Below, one piece after another: positions 1-6,653 of a DNA stretch of 16,549 nt. Numbering within the stretch: the stretch's first letter is position 1; every line of letters starts with the position of its first letter. The notes under the pieces are model-generated. The model was given only the letters and a program-made list of their open reading frames with translations. It was not told the DNA's origin and ran no database searches. Location: assembly GCA_937915965.1 (NCBI GenBank), contig CALGHC010000067.1, forward strand, positions 1-16,549, written 5' to 3'. The position numbers and the translations under genes were made by a program. This DNA comes from an uncultured Myxococcales bacterium. GTDB taxonomy: Bacteria > Myxococcota_A > UBA9042.

Positions 1-555
1 GATCGAATGCGGACAGCCGGCTGCCACCGCGTCGCCGCCGTCGTGCATCCTGACGCCCTCGTCCACCTGGACCGGGCGGGCGAGAACAAGTGGCTCGTCG
101 AAGCAGACCCGGACGCGACGCTCTTCGCCTCCCTGCAGCGCGGGCTGACCGCCCTGGACCAAGGTTCGCTGCCAGCTGACCGCCTCGTGGCAGGCACGCT
201 GTTGCTGCCCATAGATTGCCCCTGGCCGGGTCGTGAGGTGGCCATCGCCCTGGTCGCGCGTGCGCTCGGTGCCCAGCTGCGAGGTCAAGCCTGGCGGGTT
301 GTCCGGCCCCGCCTGCGTAGCGACCGCGACGGCGGCGACCAAGGGGAGGACCGGAGCGAGGAACCGCGGACGGGGCGCCACGGCCACCCAATCCTGCTCG
401 CCTCGACCTGGACGAGCGAGCTGACTGGTGCCGACGGGACGCGTGGCCGACTCGACCACCTGATCCGCGACCTGGTTGAGGACGAGGCGCTGTCGGTCGA
501 TCTACGTGAGCCCGCCATCCTCGCCAACTTCAATCGCGATGGTGTGTCGCGGTAG
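1..555 (+). CDS. MobA-like nucleotidyltransferase, C-terminal part (5' truncated by window)
   Basis: The reading frame is open from base 1 and ends at TAG 553-555, so the first ATG at 7 is probably internal. The visible 182 residues fit the C-terminal half of the MobA/MocA-like NTP transferase family (GT-A fold), which transfers a nucleotide to molybdopterin or a sugar phosphate. The segment LLLPIDCPWPG matches the conserved P-[VI]-D-x-P strand. GHPILLAS followed by LDHLIRDL matches the usual HP-hL-...-LR-L block, and the final ILANFNRDG sits where the family has DIDTPED. The N-terminal GG-S-RMG nucleotide loop must lie upstream of the window. An acidic and basic insert (about residues 105-125) separates the two blocks. 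The substrate cannot be told from this part. The gene converges on mnmE across a 10-bp tandem array. Confidence 0.6.
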   Translation, partial: DRMRTAGCHRVAAVVHPDALVHLDRAGENKWLVEADPDATLFASLQRGLTALDQGSLPADRLVAGTLLLPIDCPWPGREVAIALVARALGAQLRGQAWRVVRPRLRSDRDGGDQGEDRSEEPRTGRHGHPILLASTWTSELTGADGTRGRLDHLIRDLVEDEALSVDLREPAILANFNRDGVSR

Positions 556-560
556 GGGCT

Positions 561-640
561 ACGGCGGGCTATGTCGGGCCACGTCGGGCCACGTCGGGCC
601 ACGTCGAGCTACGTCGGGCCACGTCGGGCTACGTCGGGCT
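561..640. repeat. 10-bp tandem repeat array, 8 units
   Basis: Eight head-to-tail 10-bp units follow the consensus acgtcgggc(c/t): acggcgggct, atgtcgggcc, two acgtcgggcc, acgtcgagct, acgtcgggcc and two acgtcgggct. The array starts 5 bp after the TAG of the upstream gene and runs into the mnmE stop codon (639-641). Each unit contains the self-complementary cores ACGT and GGCC, so RNA from either strand could pair between units. There is no T-run that would make it a classical terminator. Confidence 0.9.
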
Positions 641-1988
641 ACTTGCCGATACAGAACGAACCGAAGACGGCATCGAGCACATCGTCGGGGACAACGGCGC
701 CGATGACCTCGTCGAGGGCGTCGCCCGCCGCGGCGAGGTCGGCCGCGACGCACTCCAGCAGGGCGCCCTCGCGGAGCGCCTCGCTGGCAGCGGCGACCGC
801 CGCCATCGCCCGCTCGATGCCATCTGCCTGGCGCGCCCGCGTGAGGACCACATCGTCGCCGCGGCAGTCGCCCTCGAGCTGATCGAGCAGCGCCGCGACC
901 CGTGCCAGTACACGCTCGACGTCGCCCGCACGATGACCCGAGACGACGTCGTCTGTGGCCGACGCCGCTGCCGCCCAGGCGGGGTGGGGGGGCTGATCAC
1001 CCTTGCCACGCAACCGCAAGAACGGCACGTGGTCCGGCACAGACGGCGAGGGACATGGGGGCTCTCCACCGTCCTCGAGCCACAGGACCAGGTCGGCGGC
1101 CGCGACCGCTCGACGTGCGCGTGCGACACCTTCGCGCTCGACCGTGTCGGTGGTCTCGCGATCGCCGGCCATGTCGACCCAGACGACGGTCCTTCCAGCG
1201 ACCAGCGTGGTGCACTCCAGGGTGTCGCGGGTGGTCCCCGGCGCCTCGTGAACCAGCGCGCGGTCCGTACCGACGAGCGCGTTGAAAAGGGTCGACTTGC
1301 CGGCATTCGGTGGCCCCGCCAGAGCGACCCGTGCCCCCTGCAACCGCAAGCGAGCCGCCCGCGCGGTGGCGAGCAGGCCGGCGAGCTTCAAGGTGAGGCC
1401 GGCGAGCGTCGTGATGGCGGTCGCTGCATCGAAGGCGTCCACGTCGGCGTCGACCGGGAAATCCAGGCGAGCCTCGATCGCCGCGCGCAGCTCGACGATC
1501 GGCTCACGCAGGGCTCGCATTCGCTCGCCAAGTCGACCGTCGACCCCAGCGAGCGCGCTGCGCCGAGCCGACTCGCTGTCAGCCGAGACCAGCGCGGCGA
1601 GCGACTCGGCCTGTACCAGGTCGAGCTTGCCGTTGAGAAAAGCGCGCCGGCTGAACTCTCCGGGGCCGGCGCGCCGCGCCCCATGCGCAACCGCCGCCGC
1701 CAGCAACCGCGCCACGCCAGCGGGCGACCCGTGCACATGCAGCTCGACGACGTCCTCGCCGGTGAACGATCGCGGGCCGCGAAACGCGACCGCGTAGCCC
1801 TGATCGAGGATCTCATCGCGTTCTCGCATGCGCGCGACCTGCATCCGACCGTGCGGCATTCGCTGCGGCGAGCGCCCGGCCAGCGCGGCGCCGATCGCCA
1901 GCGCGTCTGGGCCGCTGATGCGCAACACCGCCACGCCGGCCGGTCCGGGGGCAGATGCGAGAGCAACGATCGTGTCGGCGGCTTGCAT
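639..1988 (-). CDS. mnmE: tRNA uridine-5-carboxymethylaminomethyl modification GTPase MnmE (TrmE)
   Basis: MnmE works with MnmG to place the cmnm5/nm5 group on wobble U34 of certain tRNAs. The 449 residues match the usual length of about 450. An N-terminal folate-binding domain begins ADTIVALAS and includes GEFSRRAFLNGKLDL (110-124). The G domain has the P-loop GPPNAGKST (225-233), a switch region with APGTTRD and a DMAG G3 motif (272-275). The C-terminal FCIGK (445-449) carries the catalytic Cys446. The start at 1988 (ATG) was chosen because homology begins at once; the longer frame back to 2123 adds 45 arginine-rich residues unlike the family. The guanine-specificity motif, normally NKxD, seems to read GKGD (328-331). 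No Shine-Dalgarno is visible, and a possible -10 lies 8 nt upstream, so the mRNA may be leaderless. Confidence 0.96.
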   Translation of the reverse strand: MQAADTIVALASAPGPAGVAVLRISGPDALAIGAALAGRSPQRMPHGRMQVARMRERDEILDQGYAVAFRGPRSFTGEDVVELHVHGSPAGVARLLAAAVAHGARRAGPGEFSRRAFLNGKLDLVQAESLAALVSADSESARRSALAGVDGRLGERMRALREPIVELRAAIEARLDFPVDADVDAFDAATAITTLAGLTLKLAGLLATARAARLRLQGARVALAGPPNAGKSTLFNALVGTDRALVHEAPGTTRDTLECTTLVAGRTVVWVDMAGDRETTDTVEREGVARARRAVAAADLVLWLEDGGEPPCPSPSVPDHVPFLRLRGKGDQPPHPAWAAAASATDDVVSGHRAGDVERVLARVAALLDQLEGDCRGDDVVLTRARQADGIERAMAAVAAASEALREGALLECVAADLAAAGDALDEVIGAVVPDDVLDAVFGSFCIGK

Positions 1989-1996
1989 GGCTGGCG

Positions 1997-2026
1997 AGCG
2001 TACGCCAGCGATGACCCCGCGGGCAA
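1997..2026 (-). promoter_or_regulatory. candidate promoter of mnmE
   Basis: Read on the minus strand, TTGCCC is followed by 18 nt and TACGCT, which ends 8 nt before the mnmE ATG. The match is moderate and rests on eye inspection only. If real, transcription would start at or beside the ATG and give a leaderless message. Confidence 0.3.
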
Positions 2027-2141
2027 AGCGGCGGTCACGCCTGCGGGGGGTTGGTTGGCTACGGCGGCGAGGCGTGCGTTCGACGACAAGGCGGATGGGC
2101 CGAAGCGGCCGGGCCAAAGACACCTGCCGATCCGCTTTTCA

Positions 2142-2171
2142 TTGACACGGAGTCCTGCCCGGAAGTAGCGT
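2142..2171 (+). promoter_or_regulatory. candidate sigma-70-type promoter reading rightward
   Basis: A perfect TTGACA (2142-2147) is followed by an 18-nt spacer and TAGCGT (2166-2171). A start near 2178 would transcribe the hairpin at 2212-2235 and the whole tandem array before reaching the PPC-domain gene at 2615, giving a leader of about 440 nt or a separate small RNA. Confidence 0.4.
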
Positions 2172-2211
2172 GGCAGAGCGCTGTGGGGCTCGTTGGAGCA
2201 GGCAGCGGCGA

Positions 2212-2235
2212 CCGACGGACCGACTTTTCCGTCGG
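2212..2235 (+). other. stem-loop between promoter and tandem array
   Basis: A 7-bp perfect stem (ccgacgg 2212-2218 with ccgtcgg 2229-2235) encloses a 10-nt loop ending in four T. It lies about 35 nt after the presumed start of transcription. It could be an attenuator-like structure or a processing site; no T-run follows the stem. Confidence 0.4.
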
Positions 2236-2247
2236 CCCATATCGACC

Positions 2248-2379
2248 GAGCCAGATTCCAAGCGAGCCAGATTCCAAGCGAGCCAGATTCCAAGCGAGCC
2301 AGGTTCCAAATCAAGCCAGGTTCCGAATCAAACCAGGTTCCGAGTCAAACCAGATTCTGAATCAAGCCAGGTTCTGAAC
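2248..2379. repeat. 16/17-bp tandem repeat array, 8 units with a change of period
   Basis: Three identical 16-bp units gagccagattccaagc (2248-2295) are followed by gagccaggttccaaat (2296-2311). Four 17-bp variants follow: caagccaggttccgaat, caaaccaggttccgagt, caaaccagattctgaat and caagccaggttctgaac. The core CCAG(A/G)TTC is kept in all eight. The array is non-coding; neither 16 nor 17 is a multiple of three. Confidence 0.9.
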
Positions 2380-2570
2380 CAGCAGACGTTCCGCCAGACG
2401 ACCCGGCAGCGCATCCGACGGTCGCAAACCAACCCCGGCACAGCGGCCTCGCCGCAGCCAATGTTCGCGCCGACGCTGGACCCGAAATGACCTGCTGCCG
2501 CCGATCGACCTCCTGCGCGACAGGACGACCGGAGCGGACGCGCGGGACCAGTCCGCCCCCTCGAGCGGCG

Positions 2571-2585
2571 CCGACCTCAGGTCGG
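2571..2585. promoter_or_regulatory. 15-bp perfect palindrome upstream of the PPC-domain gene
   Basis: The arms ccgacct and aggtcgg flank a single central C, 29 bp before the ATG at 2615. The size and place suit a dimeric regulator's operator or a small hairpin in the leader. No regulator is identified. Confidence 0.35.
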
Positions 2586-2614
2586 AACCGCCCAACCGCA
2601 GAGTCTACGACGTC

Positions 2615-3340
2615 ATGATCTTCACAGAGACCCGCGAAGGAAGGCGTTTCGTCGGCGAGCTCGACCCCGGCCTGCCGGTGATCGCCACGCTCGGCTCAAT
2701 CGCCCACGACTATCGAATCAGCTCTGGCTGGATCCAGGCGACCGGGTACGTCCGCGATCCCATCATCCGCAAGCTGCAGCCGGAGGGCGGCCTGGGCGAA
2801 CCATGCGCGCTGCCTGGCCTGTACCTCGTCGCGGCCATGCAAGCGCCCGTGTCGGAGTATCACGGCGGTCTCGACCTGACGGTCCGCGTCCTGCTGCACG
2901 GCAGCGGTGGAGACACGGTCGGCGGTCTGCTGGTGGAGGCGATCTCCGCTTCGCTTGAGATCATCGCGCAGTCTTTCGACGACATCGTTTTGCGCCGCTA
3001 CGACGACGACGACATGGGGATCGCGCGCTGGCTCGACGTCGCGGTGACGTCAGCCGACGCCGTGCCGGAGGCCGTCAAGAGCGGTCGTGAGGCGATGGAA
3101 GCGATGCCGTCGCGGCTCCTTGAACCGGTCGAGATGCCTCAGCTTCGTGTCGGGGACTACCTGGAGCACCCGCGCCTGGGCCAGTGCGAAGTGACGCAGG
3201 TCGTCGACGACGAGCGCGTCGCGATCCGTATGACCTCGGGCAAGATCGCGCAGCTGCACCTCGGACTGCTGACCCTGAAGCGCAGCAAGCGACGCCAGGG
3301 TCACAACGTCTACGAAGTGCAGATCCGCCGGCGCACCTAG
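2615..3340 (+). CDS. PPC (DUF296)-like domain protein with C-terminal SH3-like domain
   Basis: The 241 residues fall into two parts. Residues about 1-135 resemble the PPC/DUF296 fold (plant and prokaryote conserved domain): SIAHDYRISSGWIQATGYVRD matches the 'A..hgI..gwI.giG..rd' block, and VGGLLVEAISASLEIIAQ matches the 'GGhL..a.Vs.t.Eivi' block. The histidines usually found in the HxH and GGHL positions seem absent here (GGLL at 103-106), so a metal site may be lost. Residues about 177-225 (RVGDYLEHPRLGQCEV...) resemble the small SH3-like beta domains of the 'GD.V.HP.fG.g.V' type seen in CarD or helicase tails. A basic tail ends the protein. A nucleic-acid-related role is possible but inferred. 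The ATG at 2615 is the only good start; the Shine-Dalgarno is weak. Confidence 0.6.
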   Translation: MIFTETREGRRFVGELDPGLPVIATLGSIAHDYRISSGWIQATGYVRDPIIRKLQPEGGLGEPCALPGLYLVAAMQAPVSEYHGGLDLTVRVLLHGSGGDTVGGLLVEAISASLEIIAQSFDDIVLRRYDDDDMGIARWLDVAVTSADAVPEAVKSGREAMEAMPSRLLEPVEMPQLRVGDYLEHPRLGQCEVTQVVDDERVAIRMTSGKIAQLHLGLLTLKRSKRRQGHNVYEVQIRRRT

Positions 3341-3499
3341 TTCGACTATCCGAAAGTACGTCCCCAGTTTCTCGGCCCATCCTGCCCGTGGCTGTGTTGC
3401 TCGTCGTCGACGTAGCCCTGCTACGCCTTCCTCCTCGCTCCTTGCCACGAACAACCTGGCCTGTCGAACCAGGGAACTACTTCCGGTCCGTCGAACTAG
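3337..3499. repeat. 163-bp near-palindromic element (MITE- or REP-like)
   Basis: The outer arms ctagttcgac (3337-3346) and gtcgaactag (3490-3499) are perfect inverted repeats; over 25 bp per arm 19 positions pair. The apex is a perfect stem cgtagc/gctacg with loop cct (3411-3425). The outer arms and the apex share one centre, base 3418. The 49 bp between them pair at 23 positions, including cgtggc (3387-3392) with gccacg (3444-3449), and many mismatches would be G-U in RNA. The left arm includes the stop codon of the preceding gene (3338-3340). There is no open frame for a transposase inside. Confidence 0.65.
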
Positions 3500-3519
3500 C
3501 TGGACGGATCGCAGCGACC

Positions 3520-5436
3520 TTACGTCGGAGCGGCGGCCACCGACGAATCCGAGCGCTCCGTCTTCTGTTCAGCCTCTTCGTCCTGCCAGGCCCGCCACGC
3601 GCGGGAGTAGACGCCGTTGGCGCCGACAAGTTGCGCGTGACGCCCGCGCTCGGCGATCGCGCCCTCGCCGAGGACGAGGATCTCGTCGCACCAGGCCAAG
3701 GCGCTGACCCGATTGCTCACCAGGATCGCGCTGTGGCTTCGTTCGCTGCCGACAACCTCGCTGGCGATCGCCTCGAGCAGCAGCTCCTCGGTGTCGTGAT
3801 CGACGGCGCTGAGGACGTCGTCGAGGATCAACAGCCGAAACGGTCGGTACAGCGCGCGAGCGAGTTGAGCGCGCTGCCGCTGCCCCCCCGACAGCGTCAG
3901 GCCGCGCTCGCCAACGACGGTCTGCACCCCATCCGTGAAACGCGCGACCTCTCGGGCGAGCTGGGCCTTCTGGATCGCCTCGACGACGCGTTCGTCGACG
4001 ATCCGCTCGGGCGGGTCGATGAAACCGACGTTGTCGCGCAGCGAGCGTGAGAACAAGAACGCATCCTGTGGCACCACGGCGACGGCGCGGCGCAGGGCAT
4101 CCCGATCGATGTCGAGGATGTCGATGCCGTCCAGCAGAACCGTACCCGGAGGCGGCAAAAGGACACGAGCGATGAGCTGCACCAGCGTCGATTTTCCCGA
4201 ACCGACGGGCCCGTAGATACCCAGCACGCCGCCCGCAGGCACGACAAAGGAGACTCCGTTGATGCCTCCGCCGGCTGCGGTTTCGGCGGGGGTCGAAGTA
4301 GCTGGCGACGTCTCGCCGTAGCGCCACTGCAGATCGCGGACCTCGACGCGCACGCCCTCTGCATTGGCCGGCAGCGGTGTTGTGCCGGTAGGTTCGATGC
4401 TCTGCAGCGCGAGGACCTCGCCGCAGCGCCGCAGCGAGATGTATCCGCGTTGCAGCGTGCCGATCACCCAGCCACCCGAGGCAAGGGCACCGACCAGCAC
4501 GCCGACATACGATACGTAGGCGGCCATGTCGCCGATGGTCAGTTGGCCCTCCAGGGCGCGCTGCCCGCCGGCGAAGAGCAGGATGAAGATCGCGAGGCCG
4601 CCACCCAGGCTGACGGAGGGGAGGAGGAAGCAGCGCACGAGCGCGGTCTCGATATGAAGTCGGTTGTAGTTGCGATTTTGCCGGTCGAAGCGCTCGATGA
4701 AGACCGGCTCGGCCGCCGCCGCCTGAATGACCGAGATGCCGTTGAAGCTCTCCAGGATGTGGTCGGACAGGCTGCCGAGCTGCTCTTGTGCCTCCAGCAT
4801 CCGCGAAAACAGCGACCGGATCCCGGCGCGCAACACCAGGACGGCGAGGACCAGGGGCACAAAGCAATACAGCGTGAGGGCGACGTCGGTGGCCAGCATC
4901 TGCGACAGCGCCATGCTCGCAGCAAAAATGATGTTGAAAAGTGACAGGAGCGAGAAACCGACCAGCGCCCGCACGAAGTTCGCGTCGTTGCCGGCACGAC
5001 TGACGAGGTCGCCGATGTTGTGACGACTCAGCCGCTCGGGCGTCAGGGACAGCAGACGCGCCAGCATGTCGTTGCGCAGGCGGAACTCGATCGTGCGGCC
5101 CGGATTGAAGAACAGCACCCGCGAGAGCGTGCGTACGACGATGACACCGACGGCGGCGGCCGCGATGAGCCTGGCGAAGTGGTAGATGACCGTTACATCC
5201 GGGGCCGTCTTGGCGAGCTCGTCGAAGACGTCCTTGATCATGCCGGGGATGGCGATGGTCAGCGCGTTGGTGGCCGCGAGGCAGACAAGGCCAAGGGCGT
5301 AGATCGGCAGGTAGCGACGGACGTAGCGGCGATAGAATCCGAGTATCAAGGTCCGGGGGCGCTCGTCGAGCGCGAACGGCGGTGGCCCGATGGACTCACT
5401 GCTCGACTGCGCTTGCGCCTGAGTCATTGGCCTCAC
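3520..5436 (-). CDS. ABC exporter half-transporter (fused permease and ATPase) with a degenerate ATP site
   Basis: The 638 residues have the MsbA/MdlB-type order. Six membrane segments lie roughly at 42-62, 85-108, 160-180, 185-205, 268-290 and 305-328, followed by a nucleotide-binding domain. That domain has Walker A GPVGSGKST (409-417), Q-loop Gln457, signature LSGGQ (515-519), Walker B LLILDD (535-540) and D-loop SAVD (543-546). The catalytic glutamate after Walker B is Asp540, and the H-loop histidine is Asn575 (VSNR). Known heterodimeric exporters such as TM287/288 carry such a degenerate site in one subunit, so this protein probably pairs with a consensus-site subunit. The substrate is unknown. 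GTG at 5436 is given; ATG at 5427, preceded by GGTGAGG, is an equally good start. An acidic tail ends the protein. Confidence 0.93.
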   Translation of the reverse strand: MRPMTQAQAQSSSESIGPPPFALDERPRTLILGFYRRYVRRYLPIYALGLVCLAATNALTIAIPGMIKDVFDELAKTAPDVTVIYHFARLIAAAAVGVIVVRTLSRVLFFNPGRTIEFRLRNDMLARLLSLTPERLSRHNIGDLVSRAGNDANFVRALVGFSLLSLFNIIFAASMALSQMLATDVALTLYCFVPLVLAVLVLRAGIRSLFSRMLEAQEQLGSLSDHILESFNGISVIQAAAAEPVFIERFDRQNRNYNRLHIETALVRCFLLPSVSLGGGLAIFILLFAGGQRALEGQLTIGDMAAYVSYVGVLVGALASGGWVIGTLQRGYISLRRCGEVLALQSIEPTGTTPLPANAEGVRVEVRDLQWRYGETSPATSTPAETAAGGGINGVSFVVPAGGVLGIYGPVGSGKSTLVQLIARVLLPPPGTVLLDGIDILDIDRDALRRAVAVVPQDAFLFSRSLRDNVGFIDPPERIVDERVVEAIQKAQLAREVARFTDGVQTVVGERGLTLSGGQRQRAQLARALYRPFRLLILDDVLSAVDHDTEELLLEAIASEVVGSERSHSAILVSNRVSALAWCDEILVLGEGAIAERGRHAQLVGANGVYSRAWRAWQDEEAEQKTERSDSSVAAAPT

Positions 5437-5572
5437 CGAATCGCGGACACCGGTCTGGCCGGCCCATGACGACAGCGGTCAGCAGGCGGCGGGCGCGAGC
5501 CTACACGCCGCGCCGAGCCGGGTCATGTTCCAGGGCGACGAATCGCTTGCAGCGCGCTATCGTGGCGATGCG

Positions 5573-6592
5573 ATGAGTCGACCGTCCACCCCAGCGCCGC
5601 CGTCCTTGCCGCCGCTGGCGCCACTGCGACCGCCGGTCACGCCGTCGCCGGCCGGCATCCGTCGAATCGGCGCGCTGCTCTTGGCGCCCAGCTGGCGACG
5701 TTTCGCTTTCATCGGTGCGAGCAAGAACGCCGGCAAGACCACTGCCCTCAACGCAGCGGCACAGGCCCTGGGCGGTTCGCCGGGCCCGGTCGGCCTGGTC
5801 AGCATGGGAATCGACGGCGAGAAGCGTGACGTCTGGCTCGACATCCCGAAGCCGCCCGTGCAGGTGCAGGCGGGGACGCTGGTCATTACCGGCGAGGAGA
5901 TCGTCGCCCGCAGCGGCGGCCTCCTGCGGACGCTCGCCGCAACGGGACGGCAGTCGTCCTTTGGCGCGACAGTGGTTGCGCGCGCCCGTGCCCCCGGTGG
6001 AGTGATGCTGGCGGGTATCCGCCAGCGTCGGGATCTCGTCGAGGCGGTCGCGCTGCTTGAGGCGCACGGCGCGACGCGGGTGTGTATCGATGGCGCCTAC
6101 CACCGCCAGGCCGCCGCCCATCCAGCCGTCGCCGACGCGCTGGTCGTGGTCGTCGGCGCGGTGCTGTCCGAGCGAGCGCCCGACATCGCCGCCCTCGCCT
6201 GTGTCACCATCGAGGCCCTGCTGACCGCGCCGTTGAGCGAACCGATCGATGCCGCGGGCACGGTTGTCGTCGACGGCGCCCTCTCCGATCACCTGCTTGA
6301 GGAGTGTGGCCTGCTTGACGGGCGGGGCGGCAACAGCGACTCGGCGACCCGACGCTTTGTGGTCGCTGACCCCAGCCGGGTCCTGCTTGGCGAACGTAGC
6401 CTGCTGGCGCTGCGCCGCGCCGCCATCCGCATCGAAGCGCACAGGGCGATACCCATCGCGGCGATCGCCCTCAACCCGCATCGCCCCCAGGGCGTCGACG
6501 TGTCGACCGCGGACCTCGCGACGGCGCTCCAGATTGAGCTCGCCGCGCGCGGCCTGACGGTGCCGCCATTCGTCGACGTCGCCGAGAATTGA
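5573..6592 (+). CDS. P-loop ATPase/GTPase of unknown role, resembling lysine aminomutase reactivase KamB-type proteins
   Basis: From the ATG at 5573 the protein has 339 residues; an upstream in-frame ATG at 5525 would add 16 with weaker third-position GC, so 5573 is preferred. A proline-rich N terminus (about 2-35) precedes a clear Walker A GASKNAGKTT (48-57). Further on come SMGIDGEKRD, a KPP...AGTLVITG block and CIDGAYHRQAAAHPAVADA, all upstream of a hydrophobic strand VVVVGAV. From memory this order resembles the P-loop subunit of the lysine 5,6-aminomutase reactivase group (KamB-like), which would maintain a B12 enzyme, but no aminomutase is present here. The gene lies 61 bp upstream of selA on the same strand, so a shared transcript is likely. 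The function stays unproven; it is divergent from the ABC exporter gene. Confidence 0.7.
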   Translation: MSRPSTPAPPSLPPLAPLRPPVTPSPAGIRRIGALLLAPSWRRFAFIGASKNAGKTTALNAAAQALGGSPGPVGLVSMGIDGEKRDVWLDIPKPPVQVQAGTLVITGEEIVARSGGLLRTLAATGRQSSFGATVVARARAPGGVMLAGIRQRRDLVEAVALLEAHGATRVCIDGAYHRQAAAHPAVADALVVVVGAVLSERAPDIAALACVTIEALLTAPLSEPIDAAGTVVVDGALSDHLLEECGLLDGRGGNSDSATRRFVVADPSRVLLGERSLLALRRAAIRIEAHRAIPIAAIALNPHRPQGVDVSTADLATALQIELAARGLTVPPFVDVAEN

Positions 6593-6653
6593 GTCCCGGC
6601 ATGGCCGCCTGGTCCAGCTTCCCCCGACCGAGCCCTTCTGCCACCATCAGCCC

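Larger units (their letters stand above)
1989..2614. other. 626-bp gene-free divergent region between mnmE and the PPC-domain gene
   Basis: No open frame here looks coding; the short ones are repeat translations or extensions of the mnmE shadow. The region holds a candidate minus-strand promoter for mnmE, a TTGACA-type plus-strand promoter (2142-2171), a hairpin (2212-2235), the 16/17-bp tandem array (2248-2379) and a short palindrome (2571-2585) near the next start codon. In 2380-2570 I see nothing recognisable. The array stretch is clearly more A/T-rich than its surroundings. Confidence 0.7.

Noticed and set aside
933..2168. A 411-codon plus-strand frame opposite mnmE
   Set aside because: Antisense shadow; mnmE is supported along its whole length and by its terminal FCIGK.
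2317..2345. tRNA T-arm-like strings (ggttccgaatc) in the repeat array
   Set aside because: They recur with each unit, have no matching acceptor, D or anticodon arms, and the loop length is wrong.
2248..2379. CRISPR array
   Set aside because: Units are directly adjacent with no spacers and are only 16-17 bp; no cas gene is in the window. The same holds for the 10-bp and 11-bp arrays.
3184..4050. A 288-codon plus-strand frame across the palindromic element and the ABC gene end
   Set aside because: It joins three unrelated contexts (end of the PPC-domain gene, palindrome, antisense of the ABC ATPase) and shows no domain; not a transposase.
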